A stretch of DNA of 64,000 nt from Colwellia sp. RSH04 (GCF_003545765.1 NZ_QXIO01000002.1:372001-436000), one strand, 5' to 3'; counted from the stretch's first letter, positions 37,101 through 44,081 are shown. The notes: generated by a model not told the origin, from the letters alone. Program-made: numbers and translations.

Positions 37101-37332
37101 CTGGTAGACCTGATAACGCAGTTTCAAGGGGAAATGTTACTCTTTGTTCAACCTCAAGTGGGGTATATCCTGCGGCTTCAGTATTGATCATCACCTGTAC
37201 ATTAGTAATATCAGGTACTGCATCTATTGGTAGTTTAGTAAAATTCCAGATGCCTAAACCAGAAACAGCAAGTACCATCACCATAACGAGGAACTTCCGC
37301 TTTATTGAAAAGCGTAAAATGGACTCTAACAT
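34189..37332 (-). CDS. czcA: CzcA/CusA heavy-metal RND efflux pump
   Basis: Proton-driven inner-membrane pump of the tripartite Czc/Cus system. From ATG 37332 it has 1047 residues, the standard HME-RND length, starting MLESILRFSIKRKF. The HME signature DFGLLVDGAIIIVEN, with proton-relay acids, is in TM4. The N-terminal VTFPLETALSGLPGL and YTRSVSRYGLSQV and the C-terminal FIALSGIAILNG and LRPVLTTALVASLGFIPMAL are typical. AGGAG lies 7 nt upstream of 37332; the longer TTG 37374 start is rejected. Divalent (Zn/Co/Cd) versus Cu/Ag export cannot be settled from sequence alone. Confidence 0.94.
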   Translation of the reverse strand: MLESILRFSIKRKFLVMVMVLAVSGLGIWNFTKLPIDAVPDITNVQVMINTEAAGYTPLEVEQRVTFPLETALSGLPGLTYTRSVSRYGLSQVVAIFNDDTDIYFARQLVNERLSAARSELPLGLEPELGPIATGLGEIFMFTVDAKEGATHPDGYAITPMDLRTVHDWTIRPQLMRVPGVVEVNPIGGFEREILVAFNPEKLMAFGLTQADVVNAIASNNQNQGAGFIEQKGAQWLLRVPGQVTSMQAVGDIVLQTHKGSAIYVKDVADIENGKGLRTGAATQNGREVVMSTVFMLIGENSRTVAHGVGEKLKEINATLPEGIVATAVYDRTKLVDKTLTTVQTNLAEGAILVIVVLFVLLGNFRAAFLTALVIPFAMLMTVTGMVQTRVSANLMSLGALDFGLLVDGAIIIVENCLRRLSQAGPNPLPLKERMELVFEATREVIRPALFGVFIITAVYLPIFALEGVEGKMFHPMAITVVIALLSAMLLSVTFVPAMIALLFKKPVKEKHSPLMRGAEVLYRPALNWVIKARWFVVFSASALVIWFGIQATNLGSEFAPNLDEGDIAMHALRIPGTSLSQAIALQSTLEEKIKQMPEVERVFAKIGTADVATDAVPPSVADNFIILKPRNEWPDPNKSKAQVVEELAALVEPIPGNRYEFLQPIQMRFNELLAGVRAELAIKVFGDDFDSLAALGAEIESAIAQVDGIADIQVEQITGLPMLSLVPKRQKLMQHGISIAQVQSQVATAMGGTIAGKFYQGDIRSDIVVRLSETRRNNIDELSYLPIHLPDGHAIPLQELVTLELISAANQINRENGKRRVVVTANIRGRDLGSFVADIQAAIGDSVEVPAGYWVEYGGTYQKLQSASKRLSVVVPVTLLMIIGLLILALNSVKDAMIIFTGVPLALTGGIAALLLRDIPFSISAAVGFIALSGIAILNGLVMVSFIRELRKDGVSLNQAIFDGALTRLRPVLTTALVASLGFIPMALNTGIGSEVQRPLATVVIGGIISSTLLTLFVIPALYRILHREKESLLTEVEVLESSDAK

Positions 37333-37342
37333 TGATACGCTC

Positions 37343-38581
37343 CTAGTGGTCGTGTGATGCGCCAGACTTTTCAATGTCGGCTTTTAAAATATAACTATTA
37401 TCGGTTACGTACTCTGTACCAGCCTTTAAGCCGCCGAGCACTTCAATCCACTGACCATCTTTTCTACCTAATTCCAGCATGCGAACTTCATATTGCTCGC
37501 CAACTTTAGCGTAAACGACTGTAAAGTCTCTAAAAGCTTGAAGACCAACGCGTTTAACCGCTAACGGCACATCAAACGTTGCGACCTCTATTTGCGCTTT
37601 TACAAAACTGCCTTCAAACATAGTTTTCTCTTCATTTGGCACTTCCACCCAAACGATTCTGGCTTGGTCATCTCTCACCTTTGGCTCTGTAAAAGAAATA
37701 ACGCCTGAAACTTGTGCATCAACACCGTCTATTTCAAGCGTTACGGGACTACCTATTTTTACTTTTTGATAATCAGTTGGGTAAATCGCAAGCTTTGCAA
37801 TATAAAGGTTGTTATTGGTTATCGTTAGTAAGTTGCGACCATTGGTTTGCTCACCGCTATTTGCTAACTGCTGAGTGATAACTCCACTGGTTGGTGATTT
37901 AACGGCATAAGGTTTAAGACTTTCATTACTTTCAACGGTAAGCAGTGTTTGACCTTTTTTGACTTTATCGCCAAAGCCAACGTGTAATTTAGTGATTTCC
38001 CCTTCAAACCTAGCAGCAATATTACGCTGGGAACCTACAGGCAACGATAATGAACCAAACGCTGGAATAGTTTGATGTAACGTTGCCGCTCCAGCTATCT
38101 CTGTTTGAATTTCCATTGCATCAGCGACAGCCTGTTCAATGGTTGTGCGACCTTCTAGATTATCGTATTGCCATTGATGTGTTTTCCCTTGATATGTTGC
38201 ATTGATGTTTACCACAAACGAATGAGGCTCATAAATAACCATATCACCTTTAAGAATGTCTCCTTGAGCAACAAAGTTAATGTCATCAATACCATCACCA
38301 AGACGGGTTAATTTAATGTTTAAATCGACAGAAGTAGGCGCAACCGCTTTACCATCATTAGTAACCCATACTCTAAATTCAGGCGGCACCCCTGTTTCAA
38401 AAATAGCGAGTTCTAGTGCGAACTTTCCATCTCTAAGCATTCTGCCACGATTAGGGCCTTTTTCTGGTTCGGCTTCTTCAACAGCAGGTGTACTTGCTGC
38501 AATAGCTATGTTGGAACTAATGTTGCCAAAGGATAATAAAATCGCCAAACTCAATGACGACAGAATTTTATTGTTTTTCAT
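37343..38581 (-). CDS. czcB: CzcB-like RND periplasmic adaptor
   Basis: 412 residues from ATG 38581. A signal peptide precedes an extra N-terminal domain (PNRGRMLRDGKFALELAIFETGVPPEFRVWV), typical of CzcB, then the barrel-sandwich/lipoyl part (GEITKLHVGFGDKVKKGQTLLTVES, VKSPTSGVITQQLANSGEQ) and the beta-barrel. The C-terminus SGASHDH is a possible metal-binding tail. Between czcC (8 nt upstream) and czcA (10 nt downstream). A GTG at 38593 overlaps the czcC stop but has no better ribosome site. Confidence 0.92.
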   Translation of the reverse strand: MKNNKILSSLSLAILLSFGNISSNIAIAASTPAVEEAEPEKGPNRGRMLRDGKFALELAIFETGVPPEFRVWVTNDGKAVAPTSVDLNIKLTRLGDGIDDINFVAQGDILKGDMVIYEPHSFVVNINATYQGKTHQWQYDNLEGRTTIEQAVADAMEIQTEIAGAATLHQTIPAFGSLSLPVGSQRNIAARFEGEITKLHVGFGDKVKKGQTLLTVESNESLKPYAVKSPTSGVITQQLANSGEQTNGRNLLTITNNNLYIAKLAIYPTDYQKVKIGSPVTLEIDGVDAQVSGVISFTEPKVRDDQARIVWVEVPNEEKTMFEGSFVKAQIEVATFDVPLAVKRVGLQAFRDFTVVYAKVGEQYEVRMLELGRKDGQWIEVLGGLKAGTEYVTDNSYILKADIEKSGASHDH

Positions 38582-38589
38582 AAATGTTC

Positions 38590-39870
38590 TCACTGAGATA
38601 TGGATTGACCTGTTAGGCGCTGTATTTCGATATGTTGTAAGTGTAAGCTCTGATAGCCATCAATTAATCGAGATTGGGCGTTAAGTAACTCACGTCTAAC
38701 TTCGCTCCACTGGCTGTAGCTAAGTTGTCCTTTATCGTAAGCATTGCTTGCTTCAGATAATGCGATTTCTAAATTAGGGATGATCTTTGTTTGTATCGTT
38801 TCAATAACATGGTGTGAATGATCCATTTCTTGCAGTAACACAAATAGTTGAGCATCAAGCTTTAACATCATGGCATTTTGATCGCTGGCTAATACATCTT
38901 GTTTAGCTTGTAATGCCGTTATTGTTCCAGCGTTGCGACTACCGTCTCCCCAAGGAATCGAAATACCTGCAACTAAGCCAAAGTCATCTGTTGACTCATA
39001 TCGGCGAACGCCTGCGGTAAATTGCCACTGAGGTTTGGCTTCAATACGTGCTAATTCCATTTGCGATTGGGCGATCCGCTGTTCGCTCGCATACTTTTGT
39101 AATAGAGGGTTTTGCTTTAATAAATCAAGTTGAGAGGCTACTGACGGAATAGCTGGTACAGACAATAAATTACCACTTAAACTGAGGCTTTTTGATGGAT
39201 TGCCCCAAAGAGAAGATAATTTATAATAATCAGCCATTAACTCATGTTTTAGGTCTTCTTCAACTAACTCTCTTCGCACTAATTCTGTTTGCGCTAATTT
39301 TAATTCAACAATTGAGCCTTTTCCGATATCTGCTCTATCAGCCGTAAGTTGCACAACCTCTTGTGCTTGTAAAATTGCTCTTTTATTTAATCTAAGTCGT
39401 TCCTTCTTTACCAATATTTCTATGAATTGCTTGGCAGTATATGCGGATAGATCCAGTGCTTTAACTTGACGTTCTATTTCAACGTGACTTGCTTCATTTT
39501 TTGTATTCGTTGTTCGACTTTCAACTTGCTCTTGTTGCAATAACCATGAAAAAGTTAGGGTAGACTGCATGCTGTCAAAACTACTATGATCACCAGTGCC
39601 TAGTGCATCTTCAACCATAAAAGATATTTGTGGGCGCTGGCCTATTGAAGATTGCTGAATGCGTCCTTCCCAAACTCGCTTTTGCAGAACCAGCGATTTC
39701 AATTCAGGGTGATTTTCAAGTGTCATTGATACGGCATCTTCCATGCTGACAGTTGGCTCGTGTGACTCTTGTGCAAAAACTGGAAACACTGAGTTAAATA
39801 CTAAAAACGCCATAAAAAACCGATTGGGTATCGGTTTTTTGTTCGTGCCATATTTAGGTATAAATTTCAT
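38590..39870 (-). CDS. czcC: CzcC-like outer-membrane efflux protein (TolC family)
   Basis: 426 residues. It forms the outer-membrane channel of the tripartite pump. A long basic N-region and hydrophobic stretch end ...FPVFAQES. The body has the two coiled OEP repeats (LKSLVLQKRVWEGRIQQSSIGQRPQISF; GKGSIVELKLAQTELVRRE; AGISIPWGDGSRNAGTITALQAKQDVL; DKGQLSYSQWSEVRRELLNAQ). AGGATTAGGA precedes ATG 39870. Codons for residues 11-19 (PIPNRFF region) coincide with a terminator-like hairpin at 39814-39840, shared with the operator region before the repressor. Confidence 0.92.
   Translation of the reverse strand: MKFIPKYGTNKKPIPNRFFMAFLVFNSVFPVFAQESHEPTVSMEDAVSMTLENHPELKSLVLQKRVWEGRIQQSSIGQRPQISFMVEDALGTGDHSSFDSMQSTLTFSWLLQQEQVESRTTNTKNEASHVEIERQVKALDLSAYTAKQFIEILVKKERLRLNKRAILQAQEVVQLTADRADIGKGSIVELKLAQTELVRRELVEEDLKHELMADYYKLSSLWGNPSKSLSLSGNLLSVPAIPSVASQLDLLKQNPLLQKYASEQRIAQSQMELARIEAKPQWQFTAGVRRYESTDDFGLVAGISIPWGDGSRNAGTITALQAKQDVLASDQNAMMLKLDAQLFVLLQEMDHSHHVIETIQTKIIPNLEIALSEASNAYDKGQLSYSQWSEVRRELLNAQSRLIDGYQSLHLQHIEIQRLTGQSISQ
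39814..39840 (-). promoter_or_regulatory. Hairpin/palindrome within the start of czcC (copy 2)
   Basis: AAAAAACCGAT and ATCGGTTTTTT flank a 5-nt spacer TGGGT. It is inside the czcC coding sequence, ~30-57 nt after its ATG, and ends in a T-run on the minus strand. The same arms occur before the BlaI-like gene at 41289-41319. It could be an attenuator or a repressor operator. Confidence 0.6.
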
Positions 39871-39883
39871 TCCTAATCCTTAA

Positions 39884-40864
39884 TTAGTGAGTGAAAATAG
39901 TTTCAATAAAATGATGGAAGCTATCGACGGTTGAAGCGGTAAGCAATGGCATAACTATAGTAAGCACTGCTGCTGTCAGTAGAAGAGTGCGTGGAGTCGA
40001 AGTTATTGGTTTAATAAGGCTTTGTATACGAGTGTTAGTCTGATCGTATCCAAAATGGCTTATGCTCGTTCCTACGTGATGGTTTGATATATTTCGCTGC
40101 ATTCGAGCAACGTTTATTAAGGTTTGCGCAACATCCAAATTATCATATTTACTAGCGACTTTACTATCGGCTAGCTGTTCCGTTAATAAGGTATATTTAT
40201 CTAGTAGTTGTAACTTTATGCTTGAAGGAAAGAAACCAGCAAACACAGAAAAAAGCACCTTGAAAAGAGGGTCTCTAGCTTCTACATGAGCAGCCTCATG
40301 CTTTAAGATAATTGCTAACTCTTGTTCGCTAACTTGTTCTTGCAAGCCCGTTGAGATGTAGATTTTTGGGGATAAAAGACCTGTAGTAAATGCGATAGGC
40401 GTTGGTACTGACAATGTTAAATAGTCGCTATTATCTAGCCCTTGAATTTTTTTATCTTGTGCAAAGTCGAGAAGATTAGACAAAGAGGCAGACTGTTTTC
40501 TTTTTCGATAAATAACCGAAATACATACCCCTACGACAAATAAAGATGCAAGCATTAACGTGATTGCATGCCAACTGAAAAAATTAAAAATATCGATATG
40601 ATGCCAATGGGCAAGCTCTTCGAACCATGATAAATAAACGCCATTACTTTGGCGAGGCCAGAATAGGGCTATGCATAACGTAGCAACCCACCACGGGGCA
40701 GTAATTAAAAGCCATAAAGAAAATTTACGCACCGTAAAGGTGGTGTTGTTTAGTTTTGGAATAAATAATTTAGCAATAGCACTTATAAATACAATACAAA
40801 TAATAAATGCCAACACAGCGACACTCATTAAGTTTAAAGCAATTGCTAAGTTCCCAACGATCAT
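39884..40864 (-). CDS. M56 (BlaR1-type) membrane metallopeptidase
   Basis: 326 residues. Four helices (about 7-30, 50-67, 98-116 and a C-terminal one near 293-311) with a cytoplasmic zinc protease domain: H189-E190-AA-H193 in LKHEAAHVEARDPLF and E229 in LTEQLADSKVA. The BlaR1 penicillin-binding sensor domain is absent; only a short ~30-residue C-terminal tail follows the last helix. It starts 2 nt after the BlaI-like gene ends. By analogy with BlaR1-BlaI it probably cleaves or inactivates the repressor upon a metal or envelope signal. Confidence 0.88.
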   Translation of the reverse strand: MIVGNLAIALNLMSVAVLAFIICIVFISAIAKLFIPKLNNTTFTVRKFSLWLLITAPWWVATLCIALFWPRQSNGVYLSWFEELAHWHHIDIFNFFSWHAITLMLASLFVVGVCISVIYRKRKQSASLSNLLDFAQDKKIQGLDNSDYLTLSVPTPIAFTTGLLSPKIYISTGLQEQVSEQELAIILKHEAAHVEARDPLFKVLFSVFAGFFPSSIKLQLLDKYTLLTEQLADSKVASKYDNLDVAQTLINVARMQRNISNHHVGTSISHFGYDQTNTRIQSLIKPITSTPRTLLLTAAVLTIVMPLLTASTVDSFHHFIETIFTH

Positions 40865-40866
40865 TG

Positions 40867-41250
40867 TTATTGTTGCCCTTTTCTGAGTTTACGCTGCTCT
40901 TCGATGAGGCTTTCAAGCGTATCGAGTTGAGCATCATCTAATTGTGAGGACGCTGAACTAAAGGCAGCGATTAAACTATTCTCACCATCTTCAACAAAAT
41001 CACTAGTAACATTTGCAATTAATTGCGCGATTAAACTTTCACGATCTACTTTAGCGCGATAACAATAAGCATGACCTTGCTTACTGCGACTAAGAAGCTC
41101 TTTCTTGAATAGCCTATCTAACGTGCTTTGAATGGTATTTAGCGAATTTCCACGAGTCACGGCAAGTACACTATGGACTTGTTTTGCATCAGCTTCTTTT
41201 TTGTTCCACAAATACTGAAGAACTATCTTTTCTAATTCACCTAGCTGCAT
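40867..41250 (-). CDS. BlaI/MecI/CopY family repressor
   Basis: 127 residues from ATG 41250 (MQLGELEKIVLQYLWNKKEADAKQVHSVL). A winged-helix N-terminal domain with LNTIQSTLDRLFKKELLSRSKQGHAYCYRAKVDRE as recognition helix and wing is followed by a helical dimerisation part. No CopY-type CxC metal motif, so it probably works with the M56 partner. The longest frame adds 19 residues not found in the family and runs into the upstream palindrome, so I reject it. First gene of the operon; likely autoregulated. Confidence 0.88.
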   Translation of the reverse strand: MQLGELEKIVLQYLWNKKEADAKQVHSVLAVTRGNSLNTIQSTLDRLFKKELLSRSKQGHAYCYRAKVDRESLIAQLIANVTSDFVEDGENSLIAAFSSASSQLDDAQLDTLESLIEEQRKLRKGQQ

Positions 41251-41288
41251 AAATTTCACTCTAAATATGGATAGCAATATGGTGGCAC

Positions 41289-41319
41289 AACAAAAACCGA
41301 TTGGCAATCGGTTTTTGTT
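41289..41319 (-). promoter_or_regulatory. 31-bp palindrome before the BlaI-like gene (copy 1)
   Basis: AACAAAAACCGATTG pairs perfectly with CAATCGGTTTTTGTT around a single central G. The centre is ~54 nt upstream of the repressor ATG. A possible promoter (TTGTGC-N17-TATTTA on the minus strand) overlaps its edge, so it can be read as an operator; the T-run also makes it attenuator-like. Shares ACCGAT-N5-ATCGGT with copy 2. Confidence 0.65.
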
Positions 41320-41566
41320 TATTATGAAAGATAATAGATAAATTTAAGATGTGACTTCATGGAAAGTATGGCTGATTTTCCGGAAGGATTAGTGATTTGA
41401 TTTAGAATATCTATGGCCGTTTTGGTGGCTATCAATATGGGGATAGCTCAACGCCTTATGAACACTAAATATAGCTTTAAGAGCTTTTGATATTTATGTT
41501 CGCTTTCGTACTTTACTGACCTAATCAACTGTACAATTAAGTCAAATCCAAAATCTAAAAGTGTCG

Positions 41567-41587
41567 GATCAGATATGAGCTACTACA
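41567..41587 (-). repeat. Right terminal inverted repeat
   Basis: 21 bp, GATCAGATATG...CTACTACA on the + strand; the perfect reverse complement of 31182-31202. Confidence 0.92.
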
Positions 41588-41594
41588 AGTAAAC
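41588..41594. repeat. Target-site duplication, right copy (AGTAAAC)
   Basis: A 7-bp direct repeat of 31175-31181, adjacent to the right terminal inverted repeat. Confidence 0.88.
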
Positions 41595-41628
41595 ATAAAA
41601 AAACGCCTTTAAGGCGTTTTTTTATGTT
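41592..41628. terminator. Terminator downstream of bamC
   Basis: AACATAAAAAAACGCC pairs with GGCGTTTTTTTATGTT around a TTTAA loop. Originally it would have served both DUF2897 and bamC; the element's right-hand duplication shares its first three bases. Confidence 0.88.
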
Positions 41629-41663
41629 GGGTATTTTAAAAGCCTTGCTTTAACAAAATTTAG

Positions 41664-42833
41664 CTAGAAAACATTTCTAAAAGATAACCCTGCTTCCATC
41701 ACTGGGAAAATTCTCTCTAACGTTTCTAATGTTAAAGGCTCTCCATCAGCATTATAAATAGTCACTGATGTTTGCTCACCTTTTTCATCTAATGGGGCTA
41801 ATACAAATTGATAATGGGCATCATTCACATCAATTACAGGAACGTCATCGCCCCATATAGCATCCCAAACACTAGATTCAGGTTTCACAAAGTCAACAAA
41901 ATAAATGCGCTTTTCTTCGTTTAAGTCTGAGATAGTAAAACCGTGCTTTTCAAAGAAAACCGGCATGTTTTCCCACAATTTATCAGATTCCATCTCAACC
42001 ACGTATGCATGTTCATCTTCAGGATTTTTGCCAAAAGAAACTAACTTTTGATTTGAACGCATTAAACGGTTTTCACGTTGTTGAACACGATAGTTGTAAT
42101 CAACTAAAGAGATTATTGAGTTCAGCATTGCTTTTTCAGCACGTTGCTTATCAATAGGATCCATCGTTTTATTGCCACCACGCTTATCGGTACGCATATA
42201 GTCAACCATTGACACAGTTAACGATACGCTTCTACCATGGGGTTTAGCAACAAGCTGATACCTAAATCGTAAGCTGGTCGCAGATTCAATTTCTGTGAAT
42301 AACCATCCTGACTCAACCTCATCATGATACCAGTCAGATTCTATAATAGAGGTTTTTACACCTTCTCTCGCTATACTGGTTTCTTTTAAGCTTGTTGCAC
42401 CTTCAAGCACTTTACTTAAGGTGATTTCAATATCTTCTTCGACCTTAGTGTACCCTATAGCGTCTTGATCAAGTTTTTCCAGTACTACTTTTTCAATAAA
42501 TGCTAATAATTCTCTGTCTTCGAGCACTTTATCAAACCAAATAGTAGAAATACTTGATTCTTCAACAACTCGTGAAGAAGCAGCTATAGGTAGCACCAAA
42601 GATGGTGCCCTAATATCCATGTTCTTACCTACAGGCCCGTCATGGTTTACTTTATTCGTGACATAAAATTCTTTTTGCTCAGCTGGTTTATCTAAACCTT
42701 CAGGTATAACTAGCGGTTTAGCTTCTGGCTTCTCAGCATAGTCAAAGTCACCCATTGCCTGTTTACTATTCATAGAACTACAAGCTGTTATTGATAAGGT
42801 TAGCAATGATAAAAAGAATACTTGACGATTCAT
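41664..42833 (-). CDS. bamC: BamC, outer-membrane assembly lipoprotein
   Basis: 389 residues. Lipoprotein signal (SITAC) followed by an unstructured N-terminal part (PEAKPLVIPEGLDKPA), which in E. coli binds BamD, and two helix-grip domains (TEIESATSLRFRYQLVAKPHGRSVSLTVSMVDY; SDKLWENMPVFFEKHGFTISDLNEEKRIYFVDF). It is part of the BAM complex for outer-membrane protein insertion. It is longer than E. coli BamC (~344). In E. coli dapA lies directly upstream; here only 199 nt separate it from the divergent gcvR. Confidence 0.9.
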   Translation of the reverse strand: MNRQVFFLSLLTLSITACSSMNSKQAMGDFDYAEKPEAKPLVIPEGLDKPAEQKEFYVTNKVNHDGPVGKNMDIRAPSLVLPIAASSRVVEESSISTIWFDKVLEDRELLAFIEKVVLEKLDQDAIGYTKVEEDIEITLSKVLEGATSLKETSIAREGVKTSIIESDWYHDEVESGWLFTEIESATSLRFRYQLVAKPHGRSVSLTVSMVDYMRTDKRGGNKTMDPIDKQRAEKAMLNSIISLVDYNYRVQQRENRLMRSNQKLVSFGKNPEDEHAYVVEMESDKLWENMPVFFEKHGFTISDLNEEKRIYFVDFVKPESSVWDAIWGDDVPVIDVNDAHYQFVLAPLDEKGEQTSVTIYNADGEPLTLETLERIFPVMEAGLSFRNVF

Positions 42834-43032
42834 TAAAACTCCTGCGGCATGCGATTTAAACCCATACCAAATAAAAAATAATTTGCAAAATTATCACTAA
42901 ATAAATATTGCGCCCATGGTACTTGCCTGTTTTTGCAAACACAAGGCATATGACCAATAAACTTTAAGATGATTCCAACTTATTCTGCAATAAGTTACAA
43001 TGCCCCTTTAAAAAGCAATTTAGGCGTAATGA

Positions 43033-43560
43033 ATGTCACAGTATTTAGTGCTAACAGCAATGGGAGCAGACCGTACAGGTTGTGTTAGCGAATTAACTAA
43101 ATTAGCAAGTGAATGCGAATGTAATATATTAGATAGTAGAATGGCTATTTTTGGTTCTGAGTTTACTTTTATTATGCTACTTAATGGCGAATCACGTGCC
43201 ATTAACAAGATAGAAGCCAGAATACCAGCCATTGCTCATAGTTTAGATTTAATTACCATGATGAAACGTACCTCAGGGCACCGTACTTTTGATTTGGTTC
43301 ATCATTATCAAGCAGATTATGCAGGTATCGATCAACCGGGTATTTTAAAAGCGATGACCGCTTTTTTTGCTACCCGTAAAATTGATATATCGTCTTTGAA
43401 ATCTGAAATTGACCCAGAAACTAATCATATGAGCGCAAGTATGCTGTTTGCTTTGACTGAAAAAATCAGTTTTGAAGATCTTGAAGTAGATTTTCTCGAA
43501 TTATGCCAGCAAACTGACGTTCAAGGTTGCATCAAAAAAGCAACCACAAATCTTTTATAG
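43033..43560 (+). CDS. gcvR: Glycine cleavage system repressor GcvR
   Basis: 175 residues, two ACT domains: LTAMGADRTGCVSELTKLASECECNILDSRMAIFGSEFTFIM and HYQADYAGIDQPGILKAMTAFFATRKIDISSLKSEI. In E. coli GcvR binds GcvA and glycine to control gcvTHP. ATG 43033 with TAGG 8 nt before it. bcp follows 41 nt later, as in E. coli (gcvR-bcp). Confidence 0.92.
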   Translation: MSQYLVLTAMGADRTGCVSELTKLASECECNILDSRMAIFGSEFTFIMLLNGESRAINKIEARIPAIAHSLDLITMMKRTSGHRTFDLVHHYQADYAGIDQPGILKAMTAFFATRKIDISSLKSEIDPETNHMSASMLFALTEKISFEDLEVDFLELCQQTDVQGCIKKATTNLL

Positions 43561-43601
43561 TGACTCATTTAGATAATTAATCACATTAGGATAATATATT
43601 A

Positions 43602-44081
43602 ATGAATACTTTAACGGTTGGCGATAACGCGCCACTTTTTGAATTAGCAGACCAACACGGCAACCTAGTTAAGCTTGCCGATACCCTCAAAGAGAATAAA
43701 CAAGCCCTCGTTTACTTTTATCCTAAAGCAATGACACCTGGATGCACCGTACAAGCGCAAAATTTACGTGATGCTAAAAGTGAACTAGACGCGTTAAATG
43801 TTTCTGTATTTGGTATTAGTCCAGATGAAGTAAAACGTTTAGATAAATTTTGCCTACGCGATGAATTAAACTTCACTTTATTATCAGATATAGATCATAA
43901 AGTCGCCGATGATTTTGGTGTTTGGGGTTTGAAAAAATTTATGGGGAGAGAGTACGATGGTATCCATCGTTTAAGCTTCTTAGTGGGAACTGATGGTAAA
44001 ATTGCCCATGTTTTTAATAAATTCAAAACCAAAGACCACCACCAAGTGGTTTTAGATGTGCTTGCAGAACTTAAAGTCTAA
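43602..44081 (+). CDS. bcp: Peroxiredoxin Bcp/PrxQ
   Basis: Thiol peroxidase for H2O2 and organic peroxides. 159 residues. Peroxidatic C48 is in KAMTPGCTVQAQNLRD. The usual E. coli resolving cysteine five residues later is replaced by Gln. The only other cysteine is C84 in DKFCLRDELNF, a position used as resolving cysteine in PrxQ of the Xylella type. VWGLKKFMGREYDGIHRLSFLV and the HVF-NKFKTKDHHQVVL tail confirm the family. Cotranscribed with gcvR. Confidence 0.93.
   Translation: MNTLTVGDNAPLFELADQHGNLVKLADTLKENKQALVYFYPKAMTPGCTVQAQNLRDAKSELDALNVSVFGISPDEVKRLDKFCLRDELNFTLLSDIDHKVADDFGVWGLKKFMGREYDGIHRLSFLVGTDGKIAHVFNKFKTKDHHQVVLDVLAELKV

Larger units (their letters stand above)
31182..41587. 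mobile_element. 10.4-kb transposase-free element carrying a metal-efflux operon (MIC-like)
   Basis: Seen: 21-bp perfect terminal inverted repeats starting TGTAGTAGCTC at both outer ends; extended imperfect similarity for ~64 bp (49 identities by my count), including a second block TTTGACYTMATYGTACA; and a 7-bp direct repeat AGTAAAC flanking both ends. This is the structure of a transposition product. Cargo, all leftward: BlaI-like, M56 peptidase, CzcC, CzcB, CzcA, HupE/UreJ, transmembrane-anchor protein, DUF6488-like, MipA/OmpV. No transposase or recombinase is visible. Inference: a non-autonomous cassette moved in trans. TG...CA ends, subterminal repeats and a 4-8 bp duplication are compatible with IS21-type or Tn7/TniAB-type enzymes, but the family is not identified. 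Confidence 0.85.
41251..41663. other. Right end of the element and flank
   Basis: Holds the repressor's promoter and palindrome (41289-41319), ~250 bp of element DNA without a coding frame on either strand, the right terminal repeat, the 7-bp duplication and the bamC terminator. No transposase remnant seen. Confidence 0.6.

Noticed and set aside
39884-41250. Beta-lactam resistance BlaR1/BlaI
   Set aside because: No penicillin-binding sensor domain and no beta-lactamase; the operon is metal efflux.
41320-41566. Decayed transposase at the right end of the element
   Set aside because: No long frame or DDE/HTH-like segment visible on either strand; also none in 32160-32554.
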